From NCBI RefSeq assembly GCF_001449115.1, contig NZ_LAIJ01000012.1:424947-488946 (forward strand): 64,000 nucleotides of DNA, written 5' to 3'. Made by a program: the position numbers and the translations under genes. The notes beneath the pieces were generated by a model. The model saw only the letters and a program-made list of their open reading frames with translations. It made no database searches and was not told where the DNA came from. Positions 26,509 through 36,109 of the stretch are shown piece after piece. Source of the DNA: Occallatibacter gabretensis (lineage in GTDB: Bacteria > Acidobacteriota > Terriglobia > Terriglobales > Acidobacteriaceae). Position 1 is the first letter of the stretch. Each line of letters opens with the position of its first letter.

Positions 26509-27296
26509 TGGCAAACACCGGCGCAAAACCCGCAGGCGCGCAGGATGAAGCCAGTGCCGCACAGGCCGTGCAGGCCATGTTTAACTCCATTGCGCCGCGC
26601 TACGACCTGCTCAACCATGTCCTCTCCGCCAACGTGGACCGCATCTGGTGGAACCGCACCGCCCGCCGCTTTCACGACATCCTCGCACAGCCCGACTCCG
26701 CTATACTCGACATCTGCTGCGGCACCGGCGACATGACGCTGGCGCTGCTCAAGCATCGTCCCGCCGGCTCTCGCCCGATTCTGGCGGCGGATTTCGCACG
26801 CGCCATGCTCTCGCGGGCCGAAGAAAAATTCGCAACACGCGCTCCAAACCAGCCCACGGCAACCACCCTCGAAGCCGACGCCCTTCATCTCCCGCTGCAA
26901 TCCGGCTCGCTGGATCTCGTCGTCAGCGCCTTCGGCTTTCGCAACCTGGCTAACTACGATGCCGGCCTGCGAGAATTTCATCGCGTGCTCAAGCCCGGCG
27001 GCCAGCTCGGCATCCTCGACTTCAGCGAACCGGGCGGCCTGCTCGGCAAGCTCTACGCCATCTACTTCCGTCGTGTCCTACCCGCCATCGGCCGCGTCAT
27101 CACCGGCCAAACAAGTCCTTACCAATATCTTCCCGAATCTGTCGGCAACTTTCCCGCCCCTCCACAAATGCTTGAGATGATGCGCCAAGCGGGTCACACC
27201 GATTGCACCTGGCAGCCCTATACCTTCGGAATCGCCGGACTTTACACTGGTATCCGTCCAATGGATGAAAGCGCGGAGCGCCTGAAACTCGCATGA
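26508..27296 (+). CDS. menG: demethylmenaquinone methyltransferase (MenG/UbiE)
   Basis: This 262-residue SAM-dependent C-methyltransferase has the UbiE signatures 'YDLLNHVLSANVDRIWW', 'ILDICCGTGDMTLAL' (SAM loop), 'LDLVVSAFGFRNLANYDAGL' and 'RVLKPGGQLGILDFSEP', ending in 'GIAGLYTGIRP'. It performs the last step of menaquinone synthesis at the membrane. The ATG overlaps the aroB stop by one base, and its own stop overlaps the CDF start (ATGA), so three genes are translationally coupled. Confidence 0.95.
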   Translation: MANTGAKPAGAQDEASAAQAVQAMFNSIAPRYDLLNHVLSANVDRIWWNRTARRFHDILAQPDSAILDICCGTGDMTLALLKHRPAGSRPILAADFARAMLSRAEEKFATRAPNQPTATTLEADALHLPLQSGSLDLVVSAFGFRNLANYDAGLREFHRVLKPGGQLGILDFSEPGGLLGKLYAIYFRRVLPAIGRVITGQTSPYQYLPESVGNFPAPPQMLEMMRQAGHTDCTWQPYTFGIAGLYTGIRPMDESAERLKLA

Positions 27297-28720
27297 CCTC
27301 TGTTGCGCCCAACCTCGCCTCCATCACCGCTGAAAAGCGGCGCGTGGCGCTTTATTCCATTCTGGGCGCCACATGCATGACGCTGCTCAAGCTCCTGGTG
27401 GGCCTGCTCTCGGGCTCGCTCGGCGTGCTCTCAGATGCTGCGCACTCTGCCATCGATCTCGTCGCCGCCGTTCTCACCTTCTTCTCCGTGCGGGTGGCAG
27501 ACAAGCCCGCGGACGAAGATCACACCTACGGCCACGGCAAAATTGAAAACGTCTCCGCCTTCATTGAAGCCGGCCTAATGGCCGTTTCCTGCGTATGGAT
27601 CATTTCGGAGGCGCTCAGCCATATTGCACGTCAAACCATTCAGCTGCACCACTCCATCTGGCCCGTGCTGGTGCTGCTCGCTTCCATCGCCGTGGATTAC
27701 TGGCGCTCGCGCGAGTTACGCGAGGTAGCGCGGCGCACAGGATCTCCCGCGCTTGAAACCGACGCCTTCCACTTTGCATCCGACATCTGGGCTACACTGG
27801 CTGTTCTCGTCGGTCTGGGTGCAAGCTGGGCCGGCGCGCGCTTCGGTATTCCCTGGCTGGAATTTGCCGATCCATTCGCGGCCATTGTGGTTTCACTCAT
27901 GATCCTGCGCCTCACAATCCATCTCACGCGCCAGACTATCGCCGCGCTGATCGACGAGATCCCTGCTGAAACCCGTCAACGTGTCATTCACGCGGCAGCA
28001 GGCGTGGATGGCGTGCTGGCCGTGGAGCAGGCGCGCGTGCGCCGCTCCGGCGCATCCTACTTTGCCGATCTCACGCTCGCGCTGCCGCGCCGCTTCACCT
28101 TCGAGCACACCGGCGAAGTCGTCCGCGCCGCCACCGAGGCCGTCGATCAGGCTCTTCCCGGCACAGACGTAGTGATTCACACAGTCCCACGCGACCCCGG
28201 CACGGAAAGCATCTTCGATCGCGTGCGCACCGTGGCTGCGCGCAACAACGTCTTCGTGCATGAGCTCAGTGTGCAATCGCACCATGGGAAGCTGCGCGTA
28301 GAACAGCACGTCGAGCTTGACGAGCGCTTGCCGCTCATCGAGGCGCATCGTTTCGTCACCGCGCTCGAACAGGAAATCCTGCATGAAGCTCCGGAGATTC
28401 ACTCCGTGCTCACGCACATTGAGAGCGAGCCGGCAACCATCGAGCAACCTGAAGAAATCGTGGTTGAAGACCGACGCATTGAGCAGGCCCTGCGTTCCAC
28501 TGCGACGCAGTTTCCTGAGATCATCGACGTGCATGAGCTTACAGTGCTGCGCGTGGGCGACCATATCGATCTCTCCTGCCACTGCACCCTGCCCGATGCG
28601 CTGCCGATGGGTCATGTGCATGAAATCATCACAGCGCTTGAAGATCGGCTGAAACAGGAATGCCCGGAGGTGAACCGCATGACCATTCACCCCGAGCCCG
28701 CAACGGAAAACACAAGATAA
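27293..28720 (+). CDS. cation diffusion facilitator transporter with extended cytoplasmic tail
   Basis: Six membrane helices occupy residues ~15-215. Metal-site residues are in 'LGVLSDAAHSAIDLVA' (helix 2) and 'FHFASDIWATLAVLV' (helix 5), with 'HTYGHGKIEN' between. CDF proteins export Zn, Mn, Fe or Co by proton exchange. The usual protein is about 300 residues with one ferredoxin-like cytoplasmic domain; this one has 475 and the tail repeats that pattern about three times (blocks near residues 220-300, 300-385 and 395-470, with several His/Glu-rich segments). Coupled to menG by ATGA. Confidence 0.92.
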   Translation: MTSVAPNLASITAEKRRVALYSILGATCMTLLKLLVGLLSGSLGVLSDAAHSAIDLVAAVLTFFSVRVADKPADEDHTYGHGKIENVSAFIEAGLMAVSCVWIISEALSHIARQTIQLHHSIWPVLVLLASIAVDYWRSRELREVARRTGSPALETDAFHFASDIWATLAVLVGLGASWAGARFGIPWLEFADPFAAIVVSLMILRLTIHLTRQTIAALIDEIPAETRQRVIHAAAGVDGVLAVEQARVRRSGASYFADLTLALPRRFTFEHTGEVVRAATEAVDQALPGTDVVIHTVPRDPGTESIFDRVRTVAARNNVFVHELSVQSHHGKLRVEQHVELDERLPLIEAHRFVTALEQEILHEAPEIHSVLTHIESEPATIEQPEEIVVEDRRIEQALRSTATQFPEIIDVHELTVLRVGDHIDLSCHCTLPDALPMGHVHEIITALEDRLKQECPEVNRMTIHPEPATENTR

Positions 28721-28733
28721 GAGGATCACCGCA

Positions 28734-29147
28734 ATGAATGTTTACAGCGACTGGAAGAACGACAGCATCTATGAAGCAGTCTCGGAAGGCAACAAAATCG
28801 TCTTCGATACCGACAGCGCCCACACGCACGGCGCAAGTCCTGTGCAAGCCGTGTTAATGGCTCTCTGCGCATGCACTTCTGTCGATGTCGTAAGCATCCT
28901 CAAAAAGAAACGGCAGGAAATCACCGGCCTGCGCGTCTCCGCTGAGGCCGAGCGCGCTCCCGACCCTCCACAGGTCTTCACAAAAATCATGCTCACGTAC
29001 ACCATCCGTGGCAAAGTCGATCGCAGGGCCGCGGAAGACGCTGTTTCGCTTTCGAAAAACAAATACTGTTCCGTATCGAAGATGCTCGAATGCAAAGCTG
29101 AGATCAGTTACGAGATCGCACTCCCCGATGGAGAACCAGAAGCATAA
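28734..29147 (+). CDS. OsmC family protein
   Basis: The 137-residue alpha-beta protein has the OsmC family features 'GASPVQAVLMALCACTSVDVVSIL' with a first redox-type Cys and 'NKYCSVSKML' with the second. Members reduce organic hydroperoxides or act in thiol chemistry. It lies 13 bases after the CDF gene and is likely in the same transcript; AGAGGA precedes the ATG. Confidence 0.92.
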   Translation: MNVYSDWKNDSIYEAVSEGNKIVFDTDSAHTHGASPVQAVLMALCACTSVDVVSILKKKRQEITGLRVSAEAERAPDPPQVFTKIMLTYTIRGKVDRRAAEDAVSLSKNKYCSVSKMLECKAEISYEIALPDGEPEA

Positions 29148-29177
29148 GCACGGAGCCACACACATGAGTCCCCAGTC

Positions 29178-29957
29178 ATGAGCCCACAAATCGCTCGCCC
29201 CGTCGTCGGCTTCTTCCGCGTGGCATCGGTCATCCTGCTGGTGGTCGCTGTAGGCCTTCTTGCGGCCATCACCACCATGCACTTTGTCATTCACGGCGCG
29301 GAGGTTCAGGTTCCAACGCTCAAAGGCATGACGGTTGCGGACGCACGCAGTCAGGCCGCGGGTCTGGGTCTCAACCTCGATGTGGACAATCGCTACTTCT
29401 CTTCCGATGTGGCCGCCGGACACATCCTCACACAATCGCCCACGCCTGGAACCGTGGTGCGGCGCGAGTGGCATGTGCGGGTCGCCGAAAGCCTCGGGGC
29501 GCAGCAGGTGGATGTGCCCGACACGATCGGCATGGATGAGCATCTTGCCGCGCTCAAGCTGCGCCGCGTGGGCCTCACCGTAGGTACAACCGCCCGCCTG
29601 CCCAACGCAAAAACCCCGGAAGGCACGGTTCTCGCGCAGGATCCGCCCGCGCACGCAAAAGGCATTGAAGGACCCAGCATCAATCTCCTCGTCGCTGCTC
29701 CGCCCGATGTAGGCGCGGACGGCTTTCTCATGCCAGATCTGAAGGGAATGACGCTTGAGTCTGCCCAGGCTCAATTGGCCCATGTCGGCCTCACCGCAGC
29801 CCCACCCACTTTCATGGAGATGGATGTTCCGCCTGTCGGGCCCGATGGCTCAAGCGTAAAACTGCCCGTTGCGCCGGACACCGTAATTCAGCAGCAGCCG
29901 CTGCCCGGCGCACGCGTGGATGCAAACACTCTTGTCAGGCTCACCGTCGCGCGATAG
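29178..29957 (+). CDS. membrane-anchored PASTA-domain protein
   Basis: A short cytoplasmic start is followed by one membrane helix ('VASVILLVVAVGLLAAITTM') and three PASTA repeats: 'VQVPTLKGMTVADARSQAAG', 'VDVPDTIGMDEHLAALKLRR' and 'FLMPDLKGMTLESAQAQLAH', each with the closing '...QSPTPGTVV' or 'QQQPLPGARV' type end. PASTA modules bind muropeptides or beta-lactams in kinases and PBPs; here no kinase or transpeptidase is attached. Last gene of the aroB-menG-CDF-osmC run. Confidence 0.93.
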   Translation: MSPQIARPVVGFFRVASVILLVVAVGLLAAITTMHFVIHGAEVQVPTLKGMTVADARSQAAGLGLNLDVDNRYFSSDVAAGHILTQSPTPGTVVRREWHVRVAESLGAQQVDVPDTIGMDEHLAALKLRRVGLTVGTTARLPNAKTPEGTVLAQDPPAHAKGIEGPSINLLVAAPPDVGADGFLMPDLKGMTLESAQAQLAHVGLTAAPPTFMEMDVPPVGPDGSSVKLPVAPDTVIQQQPLPGARVDANTLVRLTVAR

Positions 29958-30113
29958 AGCAGAATCACCACGACTGAGCCCTACCGCGAAGATGCCGGAT
30001 CGGATTTTTGTTAAGAAAAATCCAATGCATTACAGGTTTCACCGGCCACGCCCATGCTGATCCGCTCTTATATGCGCGTCGTAGGAGCAGCCTGGAGCGT
30101 CAAACAAATACGC

Positions 30114-31445
30114 ATGTCCGTTGAGTCGAGCAAAGAATCCAAGACACCCCAGCCCGAAGGCATCTCGCACGCATGGCGTGCTTTAAAGCATAGGAATTTC
30201 AGGCTCTTCTTCGGCGGCCAGAGCATCTCGCTCATCGGCACGTGGATGACGCGCATTGCCACCTCCTGGCTGGTTTACCAACTCACTAAATCCCCTCTGA
30301 TGCTGGGAACCGTGGGCTTCGCCGGACAAATTCCCTCGTTTCTGTTCGCGCCGCTCGCCGGCGTTGTCGTAGACCGTATGGATCGCCGCAAAGTCCTCCT
30401 ATGGACGCAGGCCCTCGCCATGCTTCAGTCGCTGCTGCTCGCCGCTCTCACCCTCACCCATCGCATCAACGTAACGGAAATCCTCCTTCTCAGCGTCATG
30501 CAAGGCATGATCAACGCCTTTGACATGCCTGCGCGCCAGTCTTTCATGATCCGCATGGTTGAAGACCGCGCCGATCTGCAGAATGCCATCGCAATCAACT
30601 CGTCGATGGTCAACGCCGCCCGTCTCATCGGCCCCTCGCTCGCGGGAATCCTCATCGCCGCCACCAATGAAGGCTGGTGCTTCCTCGTCGACGGCATCAG
30701 CTACATCGCTGTCATCGCCTCGCTGCTCATGATGCGGGTTCGTCACGAAGAGCTGCAGGCACATGGCGCCACCATGACCCAGCAGCTTCGCCAGGGATGG
30801 GAGTATGTAACGCACTCCGTACCCATCCGCAACATCCTGTTGCTCTTTGCCGTGCTCAGCCTCATGGGCTGGCCGTTCATGGTGCTTATGCCGATCTTTG
30901 CCGCGGAAGTGCTCAAAGGCGGCGCGCACACGCAGGGCTTCCTCATGGGCGCAGTCGGCGTCGGCGCACTCGCTTCCGCTCTTGTGCTCGTGGTTCGCAA
31001 ATCCGTGCGCGGGCTCACCAAAATTATTCCCATCGGCGCATGCGTATTCGGTGCCGGGCTCATCGCCTTTGGCTTCTCGCACAGCCTCTGGCTCTCACTG
31101 CCCATCATGCTCGTCACAGGCTTCGGCATGATGCAGGGCATCACCTCCAGCAACACCATTCTGCAAACGCTGGTCGATGAAAAGATGCGCGGCCGAGTCA
31201 TGAGCTACTACACCATGGCCTTCGTCGGCATGGCGCCCTTCGGCAGCCTCTTCGCAGGCGCGCTGGCGCGCGTCGTCGGCGCGCAGAACACAGTCATCGT
31301 CAGCGGCATCGCCTGCATCTCCGGCGGCATCTGGTTCTTCACGCGCCTCCCCCGCATTCGCAAAGAGATACGTCCCATCTATGAGCGGCTCGGCATCATT
31401 CCGATCCGGCAGCCGGCGCTGGTAGAAGAAGCCGCCGAGAACTAA
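30114..31445 (+). CDS. major facilitator superfamily exporter (EntS-like)
   Basis: The protein has about 12 membrane helices. The opening 'ALKHRNFRLFFGGQSISLIGTWM' and 'APLAGVVVDRMDRRKVLLWTQ' (MFS loop A) are typical of the enterobactin-exporter-like group. 'PARQSFMIRMVEDRADLQNAIAINSS' is a second family block. The transported substrate is unknown; no siderophore genes are nearby. The start is either ATG 30114, used here, or ATG 30054 (20 extra residues); neither has a clear ribosome site. Confidence 0.88.
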   Translation: MSVESSKESKTPQPEGISHAWRALKHRNFRLFFGGQSISLIGTWMTRIATSWLVYQLTKSPLMLGTVGFAGQIPSFLFAPLAGVVVDRMDRRKVLLWTQALAMLQSLLLAALTLTHRINVTEILLLSVMQGMINAFDMPARQSFMIRMVEDRADLQNAIAINSSMVNAARLIGPSLAGILIAATNEGWCFLVDGISYIAVIASLLMMRVRHEELQAHGATMTQQLRQGWEYVTHSVPIRNILLLFAVLSLMGWPFMVLMPIFAAEVLKGGAHTQGFLMGAVGVGALASALVLVVRKSVRGLTKIIPIGACVFGAGLIAFGFSHSLWLSLPIMLVTGFGMMQGITSSNTILQTLVDEKMRGRVMSYYTMAFVGMAPFGSLFAGALARVVGAQNTVIVSGIACISGGIWFFTRLPRIRKEIRPIYERLGIIPIRQPALVEEAAEN

Positions 31446-31482
31446 GCGGTTACCATGAGTAGATCAGGGAGACACCGCCGAC

Positions 31483-31980
31483 ATGAGCTTGCAGTCAGAC
31501 CTCGAACGAATCGCATTCCAGGAACGCGAACTCACACTTCCAGAATTTGGTGCGGATACTGCCTGGGATCTCGGCTCGCGCCTGCGCCAAATGGCGCATG
31601 AACGTAAGCTTGCCGTCGTCATCGACGTGCGCCGCATCGGTCAGCCGCTCTTCTACACGGCTCTCGAAGGCACAACTCCCGACAATGTCGATTGGGTGCG
31701 CCGCAAGAACAATGTCGTCGAGCGCTTCCACATCAGCTCATACGCAGCCGGCATCAAGGAAAAGATCAAAGGACACTCGCTCACGGAAAGCCAGGCCCTG
31801 CCCGTGGCCGACTACGCAACCCATGGCGGTGCATTTCCGCTGCGCGTCACCGGCGCAGGCATTGTAGGCATCGCTACAGTCTCCGGTCTGCCCATGCGCG
31901 CCGATCACGAATTAGTCATCGAAGCACTCTGCGCGTTGCTCGGCCGCGATTATGCCGAACTCAAGCTGCCCACTGAGTAG
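31483..31980 (+). CDS. UPF0303 / heme-degrading-domain protein
   Basis: This 165-residue protein resembles the UPF0303 (HbpS-like, GlcG-related) fold: 'LGSRLRQMAHERKLAVVIDVRRIGQPLFYTAL', 'VVERFHISSYA' and 'GAFPLRVTGAGIVGIATVSGLPMRADHELVIEAL' match its blocks. Some members bind or degrade heme, others are unassigned. GGGAGA precedes the ATG. It is convergent with rsmB, 4 bases away. Confidence 0.88.
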   Translation: MSLQSDLERIAFQERELTLPEFGADTAWDLGSRLRQMAHERKLAVVIDVRRIGQPLFYTALEGTTPDNVDWVRRKNNVVERFHISSYAAGIKEKIKGHSLTESQALPVADYATHGGAFPLRVTGAGIVGIATVSGLPMRADHELVIEALCALLGRDYAELKLPTE

Positions 31981-31984
31981 CCGT

Positions 31985-33322
31985 TCACGCAAGCTTTTCC
32001 ATAAGCGCAATAAAGAATCCGTCTGTGCCGAAATCGCCCGGAAATAGACGCAGGAAACCATCTGTGGAAGTATTTTTGAATAGCCTTTCAGCGCCATCTG
32101 ACGTAATTATGGCCTTTTCGCGCAGTTGCACAGTGCGCACGGCAAGTGAAACAAGCCTCACTCCCGGCACCTCCGCAAGTACCGCTTGAATCACTTGCTC
32201 ATTCTCCTCCGGCTCCAGCGAACAGGTCGAGTACACAATCCTCGCGCCCCGCCGCGCTACACGCAGAGCTGTTGTCAGAATCGCCTTCTGTCGCTCCGCC
32301 TGCCGCGCAAAATCCTCCGGCTGCAACCGATGCCGAATCTCCGGATTCCTCCCAAGCGTCCCTGTACCGCTGCATGGCACATCCGCAAGCACGAGATCAA
32401 ACGCGTCTTTCTCTTCAAGTTCCGTCGCATCCGCCTGCCTGCACTCCACGCGACTCCCAAGCGAAGCAAGCCTCTTCCGCAGCGAAGCATACCGCTGCGG
32501 GTTCACTTCGCAGGCCACAATTTGTGCCTGCGGATTCCGCTCGGCAAGAATCAGCGTCTTGCCTCCCGGCGCAGCACATGCGTCCAGAATCTCCGCTCCA
32601 CTCCCCGCAATCTCCGCCACAAGCTGCGAACCCTCATCCTGAATCCGCACCCGCCCATCGCGGAACGCCGCCGTCTCCATCACATCCCCGGAGAGGATTT
32701 TGCGAGCCGCTGTCAGCAATTGCCCTTGCGTAAATCTAACTCCCGCGTCCACAAGCTCAGTTGCAGTTGAGGAGCCCTGGATGCGAACACTCGTCTCCGG
32801 CTCTGAAAGACCGTTCCTGCAAATCGCTTCTGCCTTCTCTACGCCGAAGAAGCGCATCCAGCGCGTCACCATCCATAGGGGATATGCAGCCTTCGGATCA
32901 TCCTCACGTATCCTCGCATCTGCAGTCGCCAGCTTTCGCAGCACCGCATTCACCATGCCGGAAGCAAAGCGATGCCCCGCTGCCTGGGCCAGCTCCACAC
33001 TCTCATCAATCGCCGCATGAGCCGGAATCCGGTCCAGCTTCAGCATTTGAAACGCACCTAGCCGCAACGCAAGAAGCACTTCCGCATCGAGCTTCGCGTT
33101 GGGGCGCGTAAGCAGCGGTCGAATCCGCGCATCAAGCGCAATCTGCCATCGCAGAACACCCAGCACCATTGTTGTCGCAAGGTTCCTGTCGGATGCAGAA
33201 AGGCGCGAGACGGATTTACTTCGCAGGAGATCGTCCGAGTGACCGCGTCCCCGCTCCACGGCCAGCAGGATCTCGAATGCAGCCTTCCGTGCCGGCGAGA
33301 TTTTCTCGGAAGTACGAGCCAT
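31985..33322 (-). CDS. rsmB: 16S rRNA (cytosine-967-C5)-methyltransferase RsmB
   Basis: The 445-residue enzyme joins an N-terminal NusB-like RNA-binding domain (residues ~10-140) to a SAM methyltransferase. Seen are 'ILDACAAPGGKT' (SAM loop), 'DVPCSGTGTLGRNPEIRHRL' (release Cys) and 'IVYSTCSLEPEENEQVI' (attacking Cys). It starts 2 bases after the fmt stop, giving a def-fmt-rsmB run on the minus strand as in many bacteria. Confidence 0.95.
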   Translation of the reverse strand: MARTSEKISPARKAAFEILLAVERGRGHSDDLLRSKSVSRLSASDRNLATTMVLGVLRWQIALDARIRPLLTRPNAKLDAEVLLALRLGAFQMLKLDRIPAHAAIDESVELAQAAGHRFASGMVNAVLRKLATADARIREDDPKAAYPLWMVTRWMRFFGVEKAEAICRNGLSEPETSVRIQGSSTATELVDAGVRFTQGQLLTAARKILSGDVMETAAFRDGRVRIQDEGSQLVAEIAGSGAEILDACAAPGGKTLILAERNPQAQIVACEVNPQRYASLRKRLASLGSRVECRQADATELEEKDAFDLVLADVPCSGTGTLGRNPEIRHRLQPEDFARQAERQKAILTTALRVARRGARIVYSTCSLEPEENEQVIQAVLAEVPGVRLVSLAVRTVQLREKAIITSDGAERLFKNTSTDGFLRLFPGDFGTDGFFIALMEKLA

Positions 33323-33324
33323 GT

Positions 33325-34266
33325 CTAACCTAACCGCAAATGCGTATGCGCCGGCTGCTGCCCACGCAGAAATTCAGCGGCAGCGATGCGCTTCTTGCCT
33401 TCCAACTGCACTTCCAGCAATTCCAGCCACGTATTCTGCGCGCAGGCAACAAGCATCCGCTTGTCCTTCACACTCACCATACCGGGATCAGAAGTTCCTG
33501 GCTGTCCATCCACCACAACCATATGATGCACAATCAGCTTCTTCCCATCAAACGAAGTAAAGGCTCCCGGCCAGGGCTGAAAGCCGCGCCAGCGATTCAC
33601 AAGCTCCACCGCGCTCCGTGCCGCAAAATCCATCCGCCCGTCCTCGCGCTCTAAAATCGGCGCAAGCGTAGCCTTTGTGTGATCCTGCACTTGCGGCACA
33701 ATGCTCCCTGCGTCAAGCCCGGCAAGCGTCTCCACCACCAGCGGCGCGCCCTGCACAGCCAGCTCACCAAAAAGGTCAGCTGCTGTCTGCTCCGGCGCAA
33801 TCGGCAGCGTCTGCTGCAGCAGAATCGGCCCCGTATCAAGTCCTTCTTCCAGCAGCATGGTCGTGTTGCCAGTCACCGTTTCGCCCATCGCCACGGCCCA
33901 CTGGATCGGCGCTGCACCGCGATACTTCGGCAGTAGCGACCCATGCAGATTGATGCAACCAAGCCGTGGCAGCGCCAGCATCCACGGCGGAATAATCCGC
34001 CCATACGCAACCACCACAATCGCATCCGGCGCTATTGCCTCAAGCTGCACCCGAAACTCCGCATTGTTGCGAATCTTCTCCGGCTGCGTCACCTGCAACC
34101 CCGCAGCCTGCGCCGTCTGCTTCACCGGCGGCGCATGTAGCTCCTGAGTGCGCCCCACAGGCCTGTCCGGCTGCGTCACCACCAGCGGAACCTTATGCCC
34201 CGCCGCGATCAACGCCTCAAGCGTAGGCACTGCGAATCGCGGCGTACCACAGAATACGAGTTCCAT
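33325..34266 (-). CDS. fmt: methionyl-tRNA formyltransferase
   Basis: The 313-residue enzyme formylates initiator Met-tRNA. 'LVFCGTPRFAVPTLEAL' opens the formyltransferase domain; 'INLHGSLLPKYRGAAPIQWA' holds the catalytic Asn-His and the SLLPKYRG loop; 'GLDTGPIL' has the Asp. The C-terminal domain ('FQPWPGAFTSFDGKKLIVH') binds tRNA. It sits between def and rsmB. Confidence 0.96.
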   Translation of the reverse strand: MELVFCGTPRFAVPTLEALIAAGHKVPLVVTQPDRPVGRTQELHAPPVKQTAQAAGLQVTQPEKIRNNAEFRVQLEAIAPDAIVVVAYGRIIPPWMLALPRLGCINLHGSLLPKYRGAAPIQWAVAMGETVTGNTTMLLEEGLDTGPILLQQTLPIAPEQTAADLFGELAVQGAPLVVETLAGLDAGSIVPQVQDHTKATLAPILEREDGRMDFAARSAVELVNRWRGFQPWPGAFTSFDGKKLIVHHMVVVDGQPGTSDPGMVSVKDKRMLVACAQNTWLELLEVQLEGKKRIAAAEFLRGQQPAHTHLRLG

Positions 34267-34358
34267 GCCTTACTCCTGAACCCTTGTGCCAACCAGCAGG
34301 AGGCCCACCGCTGCCGGTGTGGCGCGCGAGAGCGCGCTGTCACCTGGACGGCCAGTCT

Positions 34359-34868
34359 CTACCAGGTGCCTTCGCGTTGCGCCTTGCGAATGCGGCGCAA
34401 AATCATGTCGCGCTTCAGGCCGCTCATGCGGAAGATGAACAGCACGCCGTCCAGATGGTCAAACTCATGCTGAAACGCACGCGACAGCAGCTCCTCGCCA
34501 TCCATCTCAAACCACTTTCCGTACTCATCCTGTGCGCGCACCGTCACCTTGGCCGCACGCTGCACCTTCTCATGAATATCAGGAAAGCTCAGGCAGCCTT
34601 CTTCTTCATACTGCTTGCCCTCGCGCGCAATAATCTCCGGATTGATCAGCACCAGCTTCTCTTCCGGATTCTTTCCGCTGCTCAGGTCAATCACAGTAAT
34701 GCGCTTGGAGGCGCCCACCTGCGGCGCAGCCAGCCCAATCCCCTTGGCCGCATACATCGTCTCAAAGAGATCAGCGACAAAGCCGCGCAGCTCATCATTG
34801 AATTCAGTCACAGGTTCACCGGGCTGCTGCAGCACCGGCTCCGGGTATTTAACGATCTTCAACACCAT
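34359..34868 (-). CDS. def: peptide deformylase
   Basis: The 169-residue metal hydrolase has all three motifs: 'GIGLAAPQ' at residues 43-50, 'EGCLS' at 90-94 (metal Cys) and 'QHEFDH' at 133-138 (metal His pair and catalytic Glu). It removes the N-formyl group from new proteins. The fmt gene follows 92 bases downstream; aroC lies upstream on the same strand with 24 bases between. Confidence 0.97.
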   Translation of the reverse strand: MVLKIVKYPEPVLQQPGEPVTEFNDELRGFVADLFETMYAAKGIGLAAPQVGASKRITVIDLSSGKNPEEKLVLINPEIIAREGKQYEEEGCLSFPDIHEKVQRAAKVTVRAQDEYGKWFEMDGEELLSRAFQHEFDHLDGVLFIFRMSGLKRDMILRRIRKAQREGTW

Positions 34869-34892
34869 GTCCGAAAACTAAAATCTCCTGAC

Positions 34893-36071
34893 CTAGAATT
34901 TCCGAATCTGTTCAATATAACCATCAAAGTTCCGCTTCATTTCGAGCGCGCTGTCTCCGCCAAACTTCTGCTGCGCCAGGCTCGCAATTGTCATCGCAAC
35001 CATCGACTCCGCCGCCACGCCCGCCGCCGGCACCACGCAGATATCGCTGCGCTCGTAGCTGGCGCTTGTCGTCTCCCGCGTATCAAAACGCACCGACTCA
35101 AGCGGCCGCCGCAGCGTCGAAATCGGCTTTAGATAGCCGCGCACCACAATGTCCTCGCCATTGGAAACACCGCCTTCCACGCCGCCCGCGTTGTTCTGCT
35201 CGCGCGTAAAGCGCGTCGGCTTACCGTTGGGCTCCGGCGCATAGTGGATCGCATCATGCACCTGAGAGCCAAAGCTCTCCGCCGCCGTCACACCACGGCC
35301 AATCTCCACGGCCTTCACCGCCTGTAGACTCATCACGCTCCACGCCAGCAGTCCATCCAGCCGCTCATCCCACGTGGCGTAAGTGCCCAGGCCGGCAGGC
35401 GCGTTATGCACGACAACTTCAAATACGCCGCCCACCGTATCGCCTGTGCGCGAGACCTTCTCAACCTCTTCCTTCATGCGCGCTTCGGTCTCAGCGTCCA
35501 CACAGCTCAGCAGCACGTCGTCCTTCGCCGCCACCGCGACAATCTCATCCCACGCCGCCGTGCGCTTCAACTCCACATGGCCCACGCGAATCACATGGCT
35601 AAGGATCTCAATGCCCAACTCGCGCAGCATCAGCTTGGCAAACGCCCCCGCAGCCACGCGCGCCGTAGACTCACGCGCCGAAGCCCGCTCCAGCACATAC
35701 CGCGCATCGGGAAAGTTGTACTTGAGCGCGCCGGCCAGATCGGCATGGCCCGGTCGCGGTGAAGCCACAGCCTGGTGCTTGGCCGGATCGCCCGCCTCCA
35801 CCGGCAGCTTCTCTTCCCAGTTCTTCCAGTCGCGGTTAATAATCTCAATCGCCACCGGCGAACCAATCGTCTTGCCGTGACGCACGCCCGAGAGAATATG
35901 CGCCTTGTCGGTCTCAATCTTCATGCGGCCGCCGCGGCCATAGCCCTGCTGCCGCCGCCACAACTCGCGGTTCACAAAATCGAGATCGACAGGAATGCCC
36001 GCAGGGAGCCCCGTGACCAGCGCAATCAGCGCCTCACCGTGCGACTCACCGGCAGTGGAATAACGAATCAT
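34893..36071 (-). CDS. aroC: chorismate synthase
   Basis: The 392-residue FMN-dependent enzyme makes chorismate from EPSP. Visible blocks: 'STAGESHGEALIALVTGLPAG', 'YGRGGRMKIETD', 'RPGHADLAGALKY' (catalytic His), 'ERASARESTARVAAGAFAK' and 'NGEDIVVRGYLKPISTL'. It is the most upstream of the aroC-def-fmt-rsmB run and thus may be co-transcribed with translation genes. Confidence 0.97.
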   Translation of the reverse strand: MIRYSTAGESHGEALIALVTGLPAGIPVDLDFVNRELWRRQQGYGRGGRMKIETDKAHILSGVRHGKTIGSPVAIEIINRDWKNWEEKLPVEAGDPAKHQAVASPRPGHADLAGALKYNFPDARYVLERASARESTARVAAGAFAKLMLRELGIEILSHVIRVGHVELKRTAAWDEIVAVAAKDDVLLSCVDAETEARMKEEVEKVSRTGDTVGGVFEVVVHNAPAGLGTYATWDERLDGLLAWSVMSLQAVKAVEIGRGVTAAESFGSQVHDAIHYAPEPNGKPTRFTREQNNAGGVEGGVSNGEDIVVRGYLKPISTLRRPLESVRFDTRETTSASYERSDICVVPAAGVAAESMVAMTIASLAQQKFGGDSALEMKRNFDGYIEQIRKF

Positions 36072-36109
36072 GATGAATTTGATTTTAAATCAGCGGTCAG
36101 TCCGGGCCT

